DNA of 64,000 nt. Source: Clostridium magnum DSM 2767 (GTDB lineage: Bacteria; Bacillota; Clostridia; Clostridiales; Clostridiaceae). Numbering within the stretch: the first letter of the stretch is position 1; each line of letters begins with the position of its first letter. Below are positions 29,053 to 38,478 of the stretch, one piece after another. The notes beneath the pieces are model-generated. The model was given only the letters and a program-made list of their open reading frames with translations. It made no database searches and had not been told where the DNA came from. A program made the translations under genes and the position numbers. The DNA lies in contig NZ_LWAE01000001.1 in assembly GCF_001623875.1 (NCBI RefSeq), forward strand, positions 186,001 through 250,000. The letters are read 5' to 3'.

Positions 29053-29802
29053 ATGAGATTCAAAGATAAACGTAATGATTTTTCTGGAGGCCTATTAAAA
29101 AGATTCTCCTTTAAGTCTAAAATAATAATATTTTGTATATTAAGTCTAGTTGTTGCGGTAATAGCATATAAAGAGGCTATTAATAATAGAGAAAATAATA
29201 AAAGTAAAATAGAAAAAATAAACAATACAAACACAAACTCACAAACATTTATAAAGGCAGATAACCAAGAAAAGAATAATGAAGAAGAATTAAAAAAATT
29301 AAAGGAAGAAGAAAATAAAAAGTTAGAGAACAGATATCAGGAAAGTGTAAAGGCTTTTGGAAATAAAAAGTATGCAGATGCTATAAACATAGCAAATAGT
29401 ATTATAAGTGAAAATGAGAACTTTTTCAAAGCTTATAATATTAAGGGCATAGCTTTATGTTACAGCAATAATTATAATGAAGGAATGAAAAATATAGATA
29501 AGTCACTAGAGCTTAAATCGGATTTTGGGTATGCTAGATTTAATAAAGCCCTAGCATATGAACTTTATGGTCATTATGATGAATCCCTGCAGTGGTATGA
29601 TAAAAATTTAGAGATTGAAAACTATATATGGAGTTATTACGGAAAAGCTAGTATATACGGAAGAAGAGGGGATGTAGAAAATACTATTAAATACTTAAAG
29701 ATTGCAGTAGATATGTCTCCGGATATTAAGGAAATTGCTAGAGAAGAAGAGGATTTTAATCCGGTAAAAAACTCAAAAGAATTTCGAGATTTAATAAAAT
29801 AG
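29053..29802 (+). CDS. Membrane-anchored TPR-repeat protein
   Basis: The 249 residues have a basic N-terminus, one membrane helix (IIIFCILSLVVAVIAYKEA, about residues 25-43), a long charged Asn/Lys/Glu-rich stretch likely to be coiled coil, and a C-terminal domain of about three to four tetratricopeptide repeats (FFKAYNIKGIALCYSNNYNEGMKNIDKSLEL and similar). No catalytic motif is seen. It probably scaffolds other proteins at the membrane or cell surface. Isolated gene ending at a strong bidirectional terminator; function unknown. Confidence 0.75.
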   Translation: MRFKDKRNDFSGGLLKRFSFKSKIIIFCILSLVVAVIAYKEAINNRENNKSKIEKINNTNTNSQTFIKADNQEKNNEEELKKLKEEENKKLENRYQESVKAFGNKKYADAINIANSIISENENFFKAYNIKGIALCYSNNYNEGMKNIDKSLELKSDFGYARFNKALAYELYGHYDESLQWYDKNLEIENYIWSYYGKASIYGRRGDVENTIKYLKIAVDMSPDIKEIAREEEDFNPVKNSKEFRDLIK

Positions 29803-29828
29803 AACTTAGTGGATTTTTAAAAGTATAA

Positions 29829-29868
29829 AATAATCCCCAGTGGTTTTCAACCACTGGGGATTATTTTA
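29829..29868. terminator. Bidirectional terminator
   Basis: A 17-bp perfect stem (AATAATCCCCAGTGGTT with its complement) with a three- to four-base loop, A/T-rich at both feet. It serves the TPR gene from the left and the sigma-54 activator gene from the right. Confidence 0.9.
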
Positions 29869-29904
29869 TATAAAAAATGTGGATAAAAGTTAAACTATAT
29901 TGCC

Positions 29905-31917
29905 TTAAATAAGGTTGTCTACATCTATACCATATTTTTTGCATTTTAGGGCTACGGTTCTATGAGTAATTCCTAGAGCTTTTCCTGTTTTATTATAGCT
30001 TCCATACTTTTTTATAGCTAATGTTATTATCTCTTTTTCATATTCCTCTAAAGGAGGAAGTTCTCCATTTCTAAGATTTATTAGGTTATTGCTTGCTGAA
30101 TTTTCATTTTTAATATAGAAAGGTAAATCTTTTTCTGTGATTATGCTATTTTCGCACATGTTAATAGCACGCTCTATAATATTCTCAAGCTCTCGAATAT
30201 TCCCAGGCCAATGGTATTCCTGAAGATACATAAGAGTTTTTTTATCTATATCTCTAACATTCTTATTCAATTTCAAACTTATTTTTTCAATAAAGTGTTC
30301 AACTAAAAGATTTACATCTTCTTTTCTATGCCTTAAGGGAGGCAGCATAATACTAATGACATTTAACCTATAATATAAATCCTCCCTAAACTTATTTTCT
30401 TCTATCATTTTCTCAAGGTTTCTATTAGTTGCTGCTATTATTCTTACATCTACGGTTTGAGTAGTAAGACCACCGACACTTTCGAATTCTCTTTCTTGTA
30501 ATACTCTTAAGAGCTTAACTTGCATGGAAATAGGCATATCACCTATTTCATCCAAGAATATAGTTCCTTCATTTGCTATATTGAATTTACCAGGTTTGCT
30601 TTTTACTGCTCCTGTAAATGCCCCCTTTTCATATCCAAATAGTTCACTTTCAAGTAAATTTTCAGGAATAGCAGCACAGTTTACTCTAACAAAAGGTTTA
30701 TCCTTTCTATTACTATTATTATGAATAGCTTTTGCTATAACTTCTTTTCCTGTTCCGCTTTCACCTCTTATCAGCACTGTAGAAGTTGACTGAGAAGCCT
30801 TTTGAGCCATGATTATACAATCCTTAAGAGAACTGCTACAGCCGATAATAGAACTGAAAGAACTACTTAAATTTGTATGCCTTTTTAATTCTTCTTTATA
30901 GTATCTTAATTCTTCCTCAGAATCTTCAAGTTTTTTTACTAAGTCTTTTAATTCGTTAACTGATTTTGATATAGAAATAACGCCTTTAAAAATCCCATCT
31001 ATAAATATAGGTTGTACTGAGGTTATTATACTTATATTATCTTTACGATTAACTATATTTTCTACAGGCTCTTTTGAGTTAAATACTTTAATTCTTAATC
31101 CATTAGGAGATATTTTTAAAAGATCCTTACCTACAATTGCAGAGCTCTTTATACCAAAGTGTTCTTCATAAGAAGGATTTACATAACTTATAATTCTTCT
31201 TTCGTCTACAAAACAGATTAAGTCATGAGATGTCTCCAATATTTTACTAAACTTTTCGTTTAACTCTTTTACTCCAATAAGTTCTGATATATCCTGAAAT
31301 ACCCCTAAGGCACCGATTACCTTATTGTTAGAAAATATAGGAGATCTATTAGTGATAACAAGGTGATTATTTATATATTGAGTTTCTCCAACTTTTCGTT
31401 CTTTAGATAAAACTACATTAGGAAGATCAGAAGTGGGAATAATATCTTTTATGTTTCTACCAATGACATCCTTTAGTTGTTTATCAACAATCTTTAATGA
31501 ATAATCATTCATTGCGGTAATATATCCATTAGTATCTATAACTAAAATACCTACGGGGATGTTTTTTACAATCTGCTCATAAGCTATAGTATTTTCCTCA
31601 ATAATATCATCTATTTTAGATAATGTAGAGTTATTAGTTACTATGTCTTTAGTAATAAAGTTACAGAGTTCCAGCACAGAATTCTGACCAGCTTGGGAAT
31701 CTTCTTTGCAAGAAATTTCAATTATTTCATTTTCTTTTACCTTTAGTGATATTAAGGCTAACATACTAATAGCTAAGGGTTCCTCTGTAGATAGATTTCT
31801 TATATAAAGATTTATATTATATTTATTTTTTAGTTCTGTAGATTTATGAACTATCATTGCTGCAATTCTTGTATGGATACCATTAGGTATAGGGATTATT
31901 ATACTGTTTTTATACAT
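29905..31917 (-). CDS. Sigma-54-dependent transcriptional activator with N-terminal HPr domain
   Basis: Bacterial enhancer-binding protein, 670 residues. Residues 1-90 form an HPr-like phosphocarrier domain retaining His15 (PNGIHTR) and a Ser51 matching the regulatory Ser46 of HPr (ISMLALISL). Two PAS domains follow (about 110-220 and 225-330), then a short coiled segment and the AAA+ domain with Walker A GESGTGKE, the sigma-54 contact loop GAFTGA and LDEIGDMP. A Fis-type helix-turn-helix ([22 protein letters not shown]) closes the protein. Divergent from ptsI, whose promoter is sigma-54 type, so it very probably activates ptsI in response to PTS phosphorylation state. Confidence 0.92.
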   Translation of the reverse strand: MYKNSIIIPIPNGIHTRIAAMIVHKSTELKNKYNINLYIRNLSTEEPLAISMLALISLKVKENEIIEISCKEDSQAGQNSVLELCNFITKDIVTNNSTLSKIDDIIEENTIAYEQIVKNIPVGILVIDTNGYITAMNDYSLKIVDKQLKDVIGRNIKDIIPTSDLPNVVLSKERKVGETQYINNHLVITNRSPIFSNNKVIGALGVFQDISELIGVKELNEKFSKILETSHDLICFVDERRIISYVNPSYEEHFGIKSSAIVGKDLLKISPNGLRIKVFNSKEPVENIVNRKDNISIITSVQPIFIDGIFKGVISISKSVNELKDLVKKLEDSEEELRYYKEELKRHTNLSSSFSSIIGCSSSLKDCIIMAQKASQSTSTVLIRGESGTGKEVIAKAIHNNSNRKDKPFVRVNCAAIPENLLESELFGYEKGAFTGAVKSKPGKFNIANEGTIFLDEIGDMPISMQVKLLRVLQEREFESVGGLTTQTVDVRIIAATNRNLEKMIEENKFREDLYYRLNVISIMLPPLRHRKEDVNLLVEHFIEKISLKLNKNVRDIDKKTLMYLQEYHWPGNIRELENIIERAINMCENSIITEKDLPFYIKNENSASNNLINLRNGELPPLEEYEKEIITLAIKKYGSYNKTGKALGITHRTVALKCKKYGIDVDNLI

Positions 31918-31992
31918 AATTCACCTCATTTTGACAAAAAATAAAATCTATATTGAAAAAATTAATAAAAATATTATAACTAATTCAATGAG

Positions 31993-32040
31993 TTGATAAA
32001 AAGTATCATACATCAGTAGAGTATTGATAAAAAATATCAA
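31993..32040. promoter_or_regulatory. Tandem upstream activator sites for the sigma-54 activator
   Basis: Two copies of the palindrome TTGATA-AAAA(G/A)-TATCA(A) lie at 31993-32008 and 32024-32040, their starts 31 bp apart (about three helical turns), some 240 bp upstream of the sigma-54 promoter of ptsI. This is typical enhancer architecture. That they bind the adjacent activator is inferred. Confidence 0.7.
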
Positions 32041-32280
32041 CTAATATAATAGCTTAAAAACCAGCATAAGTCCAGTCCTACTAAAAGTTTTTCCATCGAC
32101 ATATAGTAATTGCATGAAAAGTCCTTGTTAATTTTTATCAAGTTCCACTTCGATATATAATTGTTTTTTTCGTCAATAAAATTAGTAATTTAAACTTTTA
32201 TATAAATTTTGTTTATAAAAGCTTAGCTTTACACAAAATATCTATGTAACAAATAGAAAGTATTAATCTTTTTGAAGGTT

Positions 32281-32296
32281 TGGCATAAAAATTGCT
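32281..32296 (+). promoter_or_regulatory. Sigma-54 promoter of ptsI
   Basis: TGGCATAAAAATTGCT matches the -24/-12 consensus TGGCA...TTGCT, with GG and GC separated by exactly 10 bases. The predicted start is near 32307, about 75 bases before the ptsI ATG. No good sigma-A promoter competes nearby. Confidence 0.88.
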
Positions 32297-32381
32297 ATAA
32301 ATTATTATAGCTAAAAGAAAATTACACTAAATTTAAAATATAGATTTATAGATAAAAAGTTATAATTTAGGAGGATAAACG

Positions 32382-33995
32382 ATGAAAAAAGGTATAGCAG
32401 CGTCAAAAGGATATGCAATAGGTAAAGTTTTAATAAAAGAAGAAATTGAAGTAAAGGTAGAAGAAAAAGTAATAGAAAATGTTCAAGAAGAAGTTACAAG
32501 ATTCAATAAAGCACTTGAAGCTTCAAAGGAACAGTTATTCAAGATAAAAGAAAAAGCGGAAAAAGAACTAGGTGCTGATAAAGCAGCAGTTTTCGAAAGC
32601 CATGCGATGCTACTAGAAGATCCTGAATTTGCAGGAGCAGTTCAAATGGGAATAGAAAGCAATAAAGTAAATGCGGAAAAGGCTCTTGAAGATGTTTTAG
32701 AAATGTACAGCAATATATTTGCATCTATGGAAGATGAATATATGAGAGAAAGAGGAGCTGATATAAAAGACGTTGGTAAGAGAATACTTGCTAATTTAGT
32801 TGGAAAGGCTTCTGGCGTTTCAGAATATGAGGATAATACAGTAGTAGTTGCTCATGACTTAACGCCATCAGATACTGCACAGCTTGATAAGAGCAAAGTT
32901 ATAGCTTTCTTAACTAACATAGGTGGAAGAACTTCTCACAGTGCAATTATGGCAAGAACTCTAGAAATACCAGCAGTTGTTGGACTTCAAGATATAACTT
33001 CAGCTGTTAAAGATGGAGATTCTATTATTGTTGATGGAATAGAAGGGATAGCAATAATAAATCCTGATGAAGAAACAATAAAGACATATGAAGAAAAGAA
33101 AGTAGCTTATGAAGCAGAAAAAGAAGAACTTAAAAAGCTAATAAGTGTTAAGACTGTTACTAAAGCTGGAAAACGTGTAGAAGTTGCAGGAAACATAGGA
33201 AAGCCAGAAGATGTTCATCAAGTATTAGCAAATGGTGGAGATGGAATAGGACTATTTAGAACAGAGTTCTTATATATGGATAGAGATGATGCTCCTACAG
33301 AGGAAGAGCAATATGAAGCATATAAATATGTTCTTGAAAAAATGGAAGGAAGACCAGTTGTTATAAGAACATTAGATATTGGTGGAGATAAAACACTTCC
33401 ATACTTACCATTACCAGAAGAAATGAATCCATTCTTAGGTTATAGAGCAATAAGATTATGTTTAGATAGAAAAGAGTTATTTAAAATCCAATTAAGAGCA
33501 TTATTAAGAGCTTCAGTATATGGAAATTTAAAGGTAATGTTCCCAATGATCTCTGGATTAGAAGAATTCTTACAAGCTAAAGAGGTTGTTGAAGAATGTA
33601 AAGCTGAATTAAAAGCTGAGGGAATAGAAGTTTCAGAAAATATTGAGTGGGGTATTATGGTTGAGATACCAGCAGCTGCAGTTTATGCTGATGAACTAGC
33701 TAAGCATGTTGATTTCTTCTCAATAGGAACTAATGATTTAATACAATACACATTAGCAGCAGATAGAATGAGTGAAAAAGTATCATATCTTTATAATCCA
33801 ATGCACCCAGCTGTATTAAGACTTATAAAGATGACTATAGAAGGCGCACATAAAGAAGGAAAATGGTGTGGTATGTGTGGAGAAATGGCTGGAGATGAAA
33901 AAGCTATTGCTACTCTAGTTGAATATGGATTAGATGAGTTCTCAATGAGTGCATCATCTATATTAAATGCTAAAAAATTAATAATGCAAAACTAA
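32382..33995 (+). CDS. ptsI: Phosphoenolpyruvate-protein phosphotransferase (PTS enzyme I)
   Basis: Cytosolic first enzyme of the sugar phosphotransferase system: takes phosphate from PEP on a histidine and passes it to HPr. The 537 residues show the phospho-His site [19 protein letters not shown] near residue 187, the PEP-binding [10 protein letters not shown], the active-site Arg region RTLDIGGDK and the C-terminal [11 protein letters not shown] cysteine loop. Somewhat shorter than the enteric protein but normal for Clostridia. No ptsH is adjacent, unlike the usual ptsHI operon. Transcribed from a sigma-54 promoter. Confidence 0.96.
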   Translation: MKKGIAASKGYAIGKVLIKEEIEVKVEEKVIENVQEEVTRFNKALEASKEQLFKIKEKAEKELGADKAAVFESHAMLLEDPEFAGAVQMGIESNKVNAEKALEDVLEMYSNIFASMEDEYMRERGADIKDVGKRILANLVGKASGVSEYEDNTVVVAHDLTPSDTAQLDKSKVIAFLTNIGGRTSHSAIMARTLEIPAVVGLQDITSAVKDGDSIIVDGIEGIAIINPDEETIKTYEEKKVAYEAEKEELKKLISVKTVTKAGKRVEVAGNIGKPEDVHQVLANGGDGIGLFRTEFLYMDRDDAPTEEEQYEAYKYVLEKMEGRPVVIRTLDIGGDKTLPYLPLPEEMNPFLGYRAIRLCLDRKELFKIQLRALLRASVYGNLKVMFPMISGLEEFLQAKEVVEECKAELKAEGIEVSENIEWGIMVEIPAAAVYADELAKHVDFFSIGTNDLIQYTLAADRMSEKVSYLYNPMHPAVLRLIKMTIEGAHKEGKWCGMCGEMAGDEKAIATLVEYGLDEFSMSASSILNAKKLIMQN

Positions 33996-34026
33996 TAAAG
34001 CCAGCTTACTCAAATTAACATAACAT

Positions 34027-34071
34027 AAACAAAACCTGAACTATATCTAATTTAGTTCAGGTTTTGTTTAT
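34027..34071 (+). terminator. Terminator of ptsI
   Basis: AAACAAAACCTGAACTA pairs over 17 bp with its complement across a nine-base loop and ends in a T-rich tract. Confidence 0.85.
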
Positions 34072-34150
34072 ATTTAAAATATCAACTATTAGAGGATATT
34101 TTGGTATATAATATAAGAATAAGATTATTAATCTAAGGAGGAATTTATTC

Positions 34151-34939
34151 ATGATAAGATTAAAAAATAAAAAAAGAATATACACTCTTTGTTCAATGGC
34201 AGTAGTTTTGTCCCTAGGATTAACCGCTTGTGGGACTCAGGAAAATAAAACGAATACCAATAATACTCAAACGTCTACTCAACAGCAAAAGCCAACTGAA
34301 AATACTTCTTCAGTTAATAACAATATAACAAATAATACTTCAAACGAAGTAAAAAATGATGCTAAATCGACAAATCCGAAAAATGATTATGTACCTAAAA
34401 TTTCGAAAGTCCAATTAGCACAAGGCAAAAAACCAACCTTTAGCACAGCTTGGAAAACTTCTGCTGATGGAGTTTTTAGTGCTTGTATAGAAGGAAAAGG
34501 TCAGGAAGCAGCAGAAGAAGGTGTTGGTAAAATATTTGTAAAAGATAGTAATAATAATATTTCTAGCTTTGAGATTGTTAACGATAATAAAATTTCACCT
34601 TTATATATTGAATGGTTAGATAACAAAAATCTATTTGTGATAATAGGATCGGCTCATGGAACTGTTGCTAAAGGTGGTAACTTATATTTACTTAATGTAA
34701 CAACAGGTAAGTTATCTTCTGTATTGCAACCATCTGATAAGAAACAGCAAATAATGACTGCCCAAAAGTCAGGAAGTAATGTAAGTTTAAAAGTAAATGT
34801 ATATGAAGATGACGCATATAATAAGTCACATATAGAAAACTGGACTATTTATTCCTTTGATGCAAGCTTAAGTAAGGTTATGAATGTAAAAAACTCTGAA
34901 GGAAAATTAATTTATGTAATTAATGGAGCTAATCAATAG
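34151..34939 (+). CDS. Lipoprotein with DUF4652-like domain
   Basis: The 262-residue product has a lipoprotein signal: basic MIRLKNKKR, a hydrophobic core (YTLCSMAVVLSLG) and the lipobox LTAC, with cleavage before the cysteine near residue 27. An Asn/Thr/Gln-rich linker of about 45 residues follows. The C-terminal domain (AWKTSADGVFSACIEGKGQEAAEEG through NWTIYSFD) has alternating beta-strand patterns and resembles DUF4652 of Firmicute lipoproteins. Exported and anchored outside the membrane; function unknown. Followed after 18 bases by a TPR protein, likely in one operon. Confidence 0.75.
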   Translation: MIRLKNKKRIYTLCSMAVVLSLGLTACGTQENKTNTNNTQTSTQQQKPTENTSSVNNNITNNTSNEVKNDAKSTNPKNDYVPKISKVQLAQGKKPTFSTAWKTSADGVFSACIEGKGQEAAEEGVGKIFVKDSNNNISSFEIVNDNKISPLYIEWLDNKNLFVIIGSAHGTVAKGGNLYLLNVTTGKLSSVLQPSDKKQQIMTAQKSGSNVSLKVNVYEDDAYNKSHIENWTIYSFDASLSKVMNVKNSEGKLIYVINGANQ

Positions 34940-34957
34940 ATCTAAGGGGAATAATCA

Positions 34958-36202
34958 ATGGATAAATCCAAAAAGTTGTATGTTAAGGCATTAGATAAGT
35001 ACAATGAGGGCCATATAGATAAAGCAATTGGATTGTGTGAAGAGAGTATATCTAAAGATATGAAAAACTCAGCATCAATAAATCTGAAAGGATTACTTTG
35101 CTATTTAAAGGGTGATTTAGATAGTGCTCAAAGACTTTGGAAAATGAATTATGGAGTTAACAAGGATGAGGTTTCACAAAGATATTTAGAGGATACAAAG
35201 CAAGATAAGGAAAGATTGCAGCTTTATATAGCAGCTTTAAGTCTTATCAAGGAATTAAAAATAAATGAAGCACTAAGCCTTTTAGAGCAGTGTGAAGGAA
35301 GTGATTTTAATTGTATAAATGTAAATAATCACATTGCTCTATGTTATATAAGAATCGGAGAATACAACAAAGCTTTAGAATACATAGAAAAAGTATTAGA
35401 GATAGACAGAAATAACAGTATGTCTAAGCAAATTATGAAAACTCTTAGGACTTATGGAGATAGAAGCTTAGTTAAAAATCATAATAAAATAAATTTTAAA
35501 TACGTATTTATTGCCCTAATAGGCCTAGTCATATTAAGTTCCTTTTTTGTGATATATGATAAGTTTATTAAAGATAACAAGAGTTTAAACGCTCCCAAAG
35601 AATCTCCGAAAAAAGTAATAAATAAGACAGATACAGGAGAAACTAAGAAAGATAAGGTTATTACAAATAAAGAAGAAAATGAAATTTTTCCTTCTGATAA
35701 GGTGAAAAGTGATATAGAAAATAAAAATTTTTTAAATCTTTATGAAGAGACAGCTAAGTGGAAAGAGAAGAGCATATCTGATAACGATAAAATAATTTTA
35801 TCAAAGGCAAATGAATTGCTAGGAAGTGAAGGTGTTGAGTATTTCTATAATAATGGCTGCACATATATGAGTAGTAATGATTATAATAATGCAAAGACAT
35901 ATTTAGTTAGGGCATATGAAATTGGTCAGGGAAGCTATTTATATCCTCACATAATATATATGACTGGCAGTGCTTTTTACTCTTCAGGAGATGCTGAAAG
36001 TGCTATAAAATACTATGTACAGTACGACAAAGATTTTTCTAATGGAAATTATGAGGATACTGTATTATATAATCTAGCTATTATATATAAAGATATAGAT
36101 AAGTCTACAGCAAAAACATATGCTGAAAAACTATTAAATAATTATCCAGAATCAATTTATAGTAATTCAATAATTAGAGGATTAGTAACTGCTATTGACT
36201 AA
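34958..36202 (+). CDS. TPR-repeat protein with one membrane segment
   Basis: The 414 residues contain two blocks of tetratricopeptide-like repeats. The N-terminal block (about 1-155) begins MDKSKKLYVKALDKYNEG and includes YNKALEYIEKVLEIDRNN. A single membrane helix (YVFIALIGLVILSSFFVIYD, near 185-205), a lysine-rich linker, and a second repeat block (about 250-410) follow. The first block is cytoplasmic and the second probably outside, a layout that could couple the two sides. No catalytic motif. Function unknown; operon with the lipoprotein. Confidence 0.72.
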   Translation: MDKSKKLYVKALDKYNEGHIDKAIGLCEESISKDMKNSASINLKGLLCYLKGDLDSAQRLWKMNYGVNKDEVSQRYLEDTKQDKERLQLYIAALSLIKELKINEALSLLEQCEGSDFNCINVNNHIALCYIRIGEYNKALEYIEKVLEIDRNNSMSKQIMKTLRTYGDRSLVKNHNKINFKYVFIALIGLVILSSFFVIYDKFIKDNKSLNAPKESPKKVINKTDTGETKKDKVITNKEENEIFPSDKVKSDIENKNFLNLYEETAKWKEKSISDNDKIILSKANELLGSEGVEYFYNNGCTYMSSNDYNNAKTYLVRAYEIGQGSYLYPHIIYMTGSAFYSSGDAESAIKYYVQYDKDFSNGNYEDTVLYNLAIIYKDIDKSTAKTYAEKLLNNYPESIYSNSIIRGLVTAID

Positions 36203-36266
36203 ACAAAAATTTTAATATAAAATATAAAATATAAATACCCCCAAAGGGTATATCGGAGGTAGAAAA

Positions 36267-36584
36267 ATGATAAGTGAGATAAAAGATACAAACTTTGCTG
36301 AAATAATAAAAAGTTCATCAGAACCTGTAGTTGTAGATTTTTGGGCATCATGGTGTGGTCCGTGTAAAATGCTTGCTCCTGTTATAGATGAAATCTCTGG
36401 AGAAATAGGTGACAAAGCAAAATTTTTCAAGCTAAATGTTGATGAAAATCCTGTAACCTCAACGCAATATAAAATTGCTAGCATACCTACTGTTATGGTT
36501 TTAAAAAATGGAGAAGTTGTAGATACTTTAGTTGGTTTCAGACCAAAAGATGCTATAAAAAGTGTTATAGAAAAACATATTTAA
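36267..36584 (+). CDS. trxA: Thioredoxin
   Basis: Small disulfide reductase. The 105-residue protein has the active site WASWCGPCKM (Cys30, Cys33), the cis-proline in IASIPTVMVLKNG and a normal length. Site CGGAGG precedes the ATG. Ends at a terminator but lies just upstream of its probable reductase, so the pair forms a reduction system. Confidence 0.96.
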   Translation: MISEIKDTNFAEIIKSSSEPVVVDFWASWCGPCKMLAPVIDEISGEIGDKAKFFKLNVDENPVTSTQYKIASIPTVMVLKNGEVVDTLVGFRPKDAIKSVIEKHI

Positions 36585-36611
36585 TTACAATTTAAAAATA
36601 AAGCAACTAAC

Positions 36612-36652
36612 TTAAATGACAAATTGACAATATGTTGATTTGTCATTTTAAG
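36612..36652 (+). terminator. Terminator of trxA
   Basis: AAATGACAAAT pairs with ATTTGTCATTT over 11 bp, ending in TTTTA. A separate promoter is expected for the reductase gene downstream. Confidence 0.75.
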
Positions 36653-36744
36653 CATCTGGGGGGAAGTATACTTCAAATATATTGGTATATTCACTATCAA
36701 ATTTTTAGATACTTTAATATTATAAATAATAAGGAGTGAAATTC

Positions 36745-37605
36745 ATGGGTGATAGATATGATATAGCTATAGTGGGCAGTGGACCAGCGGGATTATCTGC
36801 TGCAATAAATGCTAAAATAAGAAACAAGAACATAATTATATTTGGTAATAAAAATTTAAGTAGTAAGGTAGAAAAGGCACCAAAAGTAAATAATTATCTA
36901 GGATTTTATGAAATAACAGGAACGGAGTTAAGAGACCAGTTTCAGAAGCATATCAATTCAATGAATATAGATATAACAACAGAGAGAATAAACACCATAT
37001 ATGCTATGGGAGAATATTTTGCTTTAGCTGTTAACGAGAAAATGTATGAAGCAAAAGCTATTATATTAGCAACAGGCATAGAATACACAAAACCATTAAA
37101 AGGAGAAGAAGAATTTTTAGGACGTGGTGTTGGCTATTGCGCTACCTGTGATGCACCGCTTTATAAAGGAAAGGTAGTAACAATCATAGGATATAATAGA
37201 GAGGCAGAAGAAGAAGCTAATTATGTAAGTGAATTAGCAGAGAAGATTTTCTATGTTCCCATGTACAAAGCTGAATATAATTTAAAAAGAGGTAATATAG
37301 AAATACTGAAGGATAAACCTTTAGAAATACAAGGAGACGATAGAGTTAGAAATGTTATATTAAAGAATGAAACAATAGCCACTGATGGAGTTTTTGTGTT
37401 AAAAGATAGTGTGGCACCTAATCAACTAGTGCCAGGGCTTCTAGTGGAAAATGATCATATAAAAGTAGACTTAAATATGAGCACAAACATAAAAGGATGC
37501 TTTGCTGCTGGAGATTGTACTGGAAAACCATATCAATATATGAGAGCAGCAGGTCAAGGTCAGGTAGCCGCATTAAATGCAGTTTCATACTTAGATTCCT
37601 TATAG
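36745..37605 (+). CDS. Thioredoxin reductase, ferredoxin-dependent (FFTR) type
   Basis: FAD enzyme that reduces thioredoxin. The 286 residues have the FAD motif VGSGPAGLSAA, the redox pair Cys132/Cys135 in YCATCDAP and the C-terminal FAAGDCTGKPYQYMRAAGQGQVAALNAVSYL. The NADPH-binding motifs of ordinary reductases are missing: where GGGxSA is expected it reads IGYNREAE, and HRRxxFR is replaced by YVPMYKAE. This matches the ferredoxin-linked, pyridine-nucleotide-independent reductases described from Clostridium. Start is the ATG after AAGGAG; a frame extension of three codons is unlikely. Electron donor is inferred. Confidence 0.85.
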   Translation: MGDRYDIAIVGSGPAGLSAAINAKIRNKNIIIFGNKNLSSKVEKAPKVNNYLGFYEITGTELRDQFQKHINSMNIDITTERINTIYAMGEYFALAVNEKMYEAKAIILATGIEYTKPLKGEEEFLGRGVGYCATCDAPLYKGKVVTIIGYNREAEEEANYVSELAEKIFYVPMYKAEYNLKRGNIEILKDKPLEIQGDDRVRNVILKNETIATDGVFVLKDSVAPNQLVPGLLVENDHIKVDLNMSTNIKGCFAAGDCTGKPYQYMRAAGQGQVAALNAVSYLDSL

Positions 37606-37614
37606 AACTAAAAT

Positions 37615-37661
37615 TAACCACAAATCCATGCAATTTAATTTTACAGAGGGTTTGTGGTTAT
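37615..37661. terminator. Bidirectional terminator between the reductase and the spore-type hydrolase
   Basis: TAACCACAAA-TCC pairs with GGG-TTTGTGGTTA across a 20-base loop; A/T rich feet on both sides. It lies between convergent genes. Confidence 0.65.
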
Positions 37662-37700
37662 ATATGTGCTTAGCTACAAACTAGCTAAAAAATTATATGT

Positions 37701-38228
37701 CTAATTTACTACGAAAAAAACATGATTGCCAATTGTTGTAATGTTTTTCTTGTTTATATTCTTCATCCACTGAGATGTTGCTATTCTTGGGTTATAGAAG
37801 AATATTGCTTTCCCAGTAGGGTCTGCCCCCTTTAGAGCTTGAAATACAGCCTTATAACTACTCTCATCAGGGACTACATTTATATCCCCATTTCTTACAC
37901 AGGAGAAAGCACCTTTTTGCCTAACTACGCCATCTACTGTTTTAGGGAACTCAGGATATTTTAGGCGGTTTAATATTACAGATGCTACTGCAACTTTACC
38001 TTCAAAGGGTTCGCAATTACTTTCTGCGTATACAACCTTTGCCATAAGATGTATATCATTCTGAGTGATAGGTATTGTTCTGTTATTATAGTTAAAAACT
38101 TGAACTATTTCATCTTGTTGATTAAATAATGTGGAGTCTGCATTACTAGGATCTTTTGCACTAACTTTAGTACAAAAAACAGTTAATAATAAAATTAACA
38201 ATGCTAAACAAATGGTAATTTTTCTCAA
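37701..38228 (-). CDS. SleB/CwlJ-type cell wall hydrolase
   Basis: Secreted peptidoglycan hydrolase of the Hydrolase_2 family that includes germination-specific lytic enzymes. About 175 residues: an N-terminal signal or anchor (KITICLALLILLLTVFCTKVSA) and the catalytic domain with LMAKVVYAESNCEPFEGKVAVASVILNR, whose Glu is the likely catalytic acid, then GAFSCVRNG and a final GNHVFF. The TTG start is chosen because AAGGAGAGG lies just upstream; upstream codons in frame belong to the riboswitch RNA. Expression is predicted to be shut off by c-di-AMP through that riboswitch. Confidence 0.9.
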   Translation of the reverse strand: MRKITICLALLILLLTVFCTKVSAKDPSNADSTLFNQQDEIVQVFNYNNRTIPITQNDIHLMAKVVYAESNCEPFEGKVAVASVILNRLKYPEFPKTVDGVVRQKGAFSCVRNGDINVVPDESSYKAVFQALKGADPTGKAIFFYNPRIATSQWMKNINKKNITTIGNHVFFVVN

Positions 38229-38244
38229 TTTAATCCTCTCCTTA

Positions 38245-38335
38245 TTACCAACGGGGTTAGCTGACGGGTTCGGTAAAGGCAAAACCTACGTAAAATACGA
38301 TTCACCCCAAAATCTTTGGTTTCCCCGCGTTTTAT
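38245..38335 (-). promoter_or_regulatory. c-di-AMP riboswitch (ydaO/yuaA family)
   Basis: On the minus strand the leader reads GCGGGGAAACC, then GGGGTGAATC, then GCC...CCGAACCCGTCAGCTAACC and CCCCGTTGG, the conserved core segments of the ydaO riboswitch in correct order and spacing. A pairing of GCGGGG with the closing CCCCGT is visible. It ends a few bases before the ribosome site of the SleB/CwlJ hydrolase gene. Family knowledge: c-di-AMP binding turns such genes off. A TACAAT box lies about 25 bases upstream. Confidence 0.93.
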
Positions 38336-38478
38336 AAAAAACTTAGGCTAATGGTATTGTACCCAGTAATCTGAAAAAAATACAGAGAATAATATTTTTT
38401 TATTAATATTTTATAAAATAAGTTTCGTTTTAGATATAAATAGTATTAAATGGTGTATAATTGTAGTAGGTATTATTT

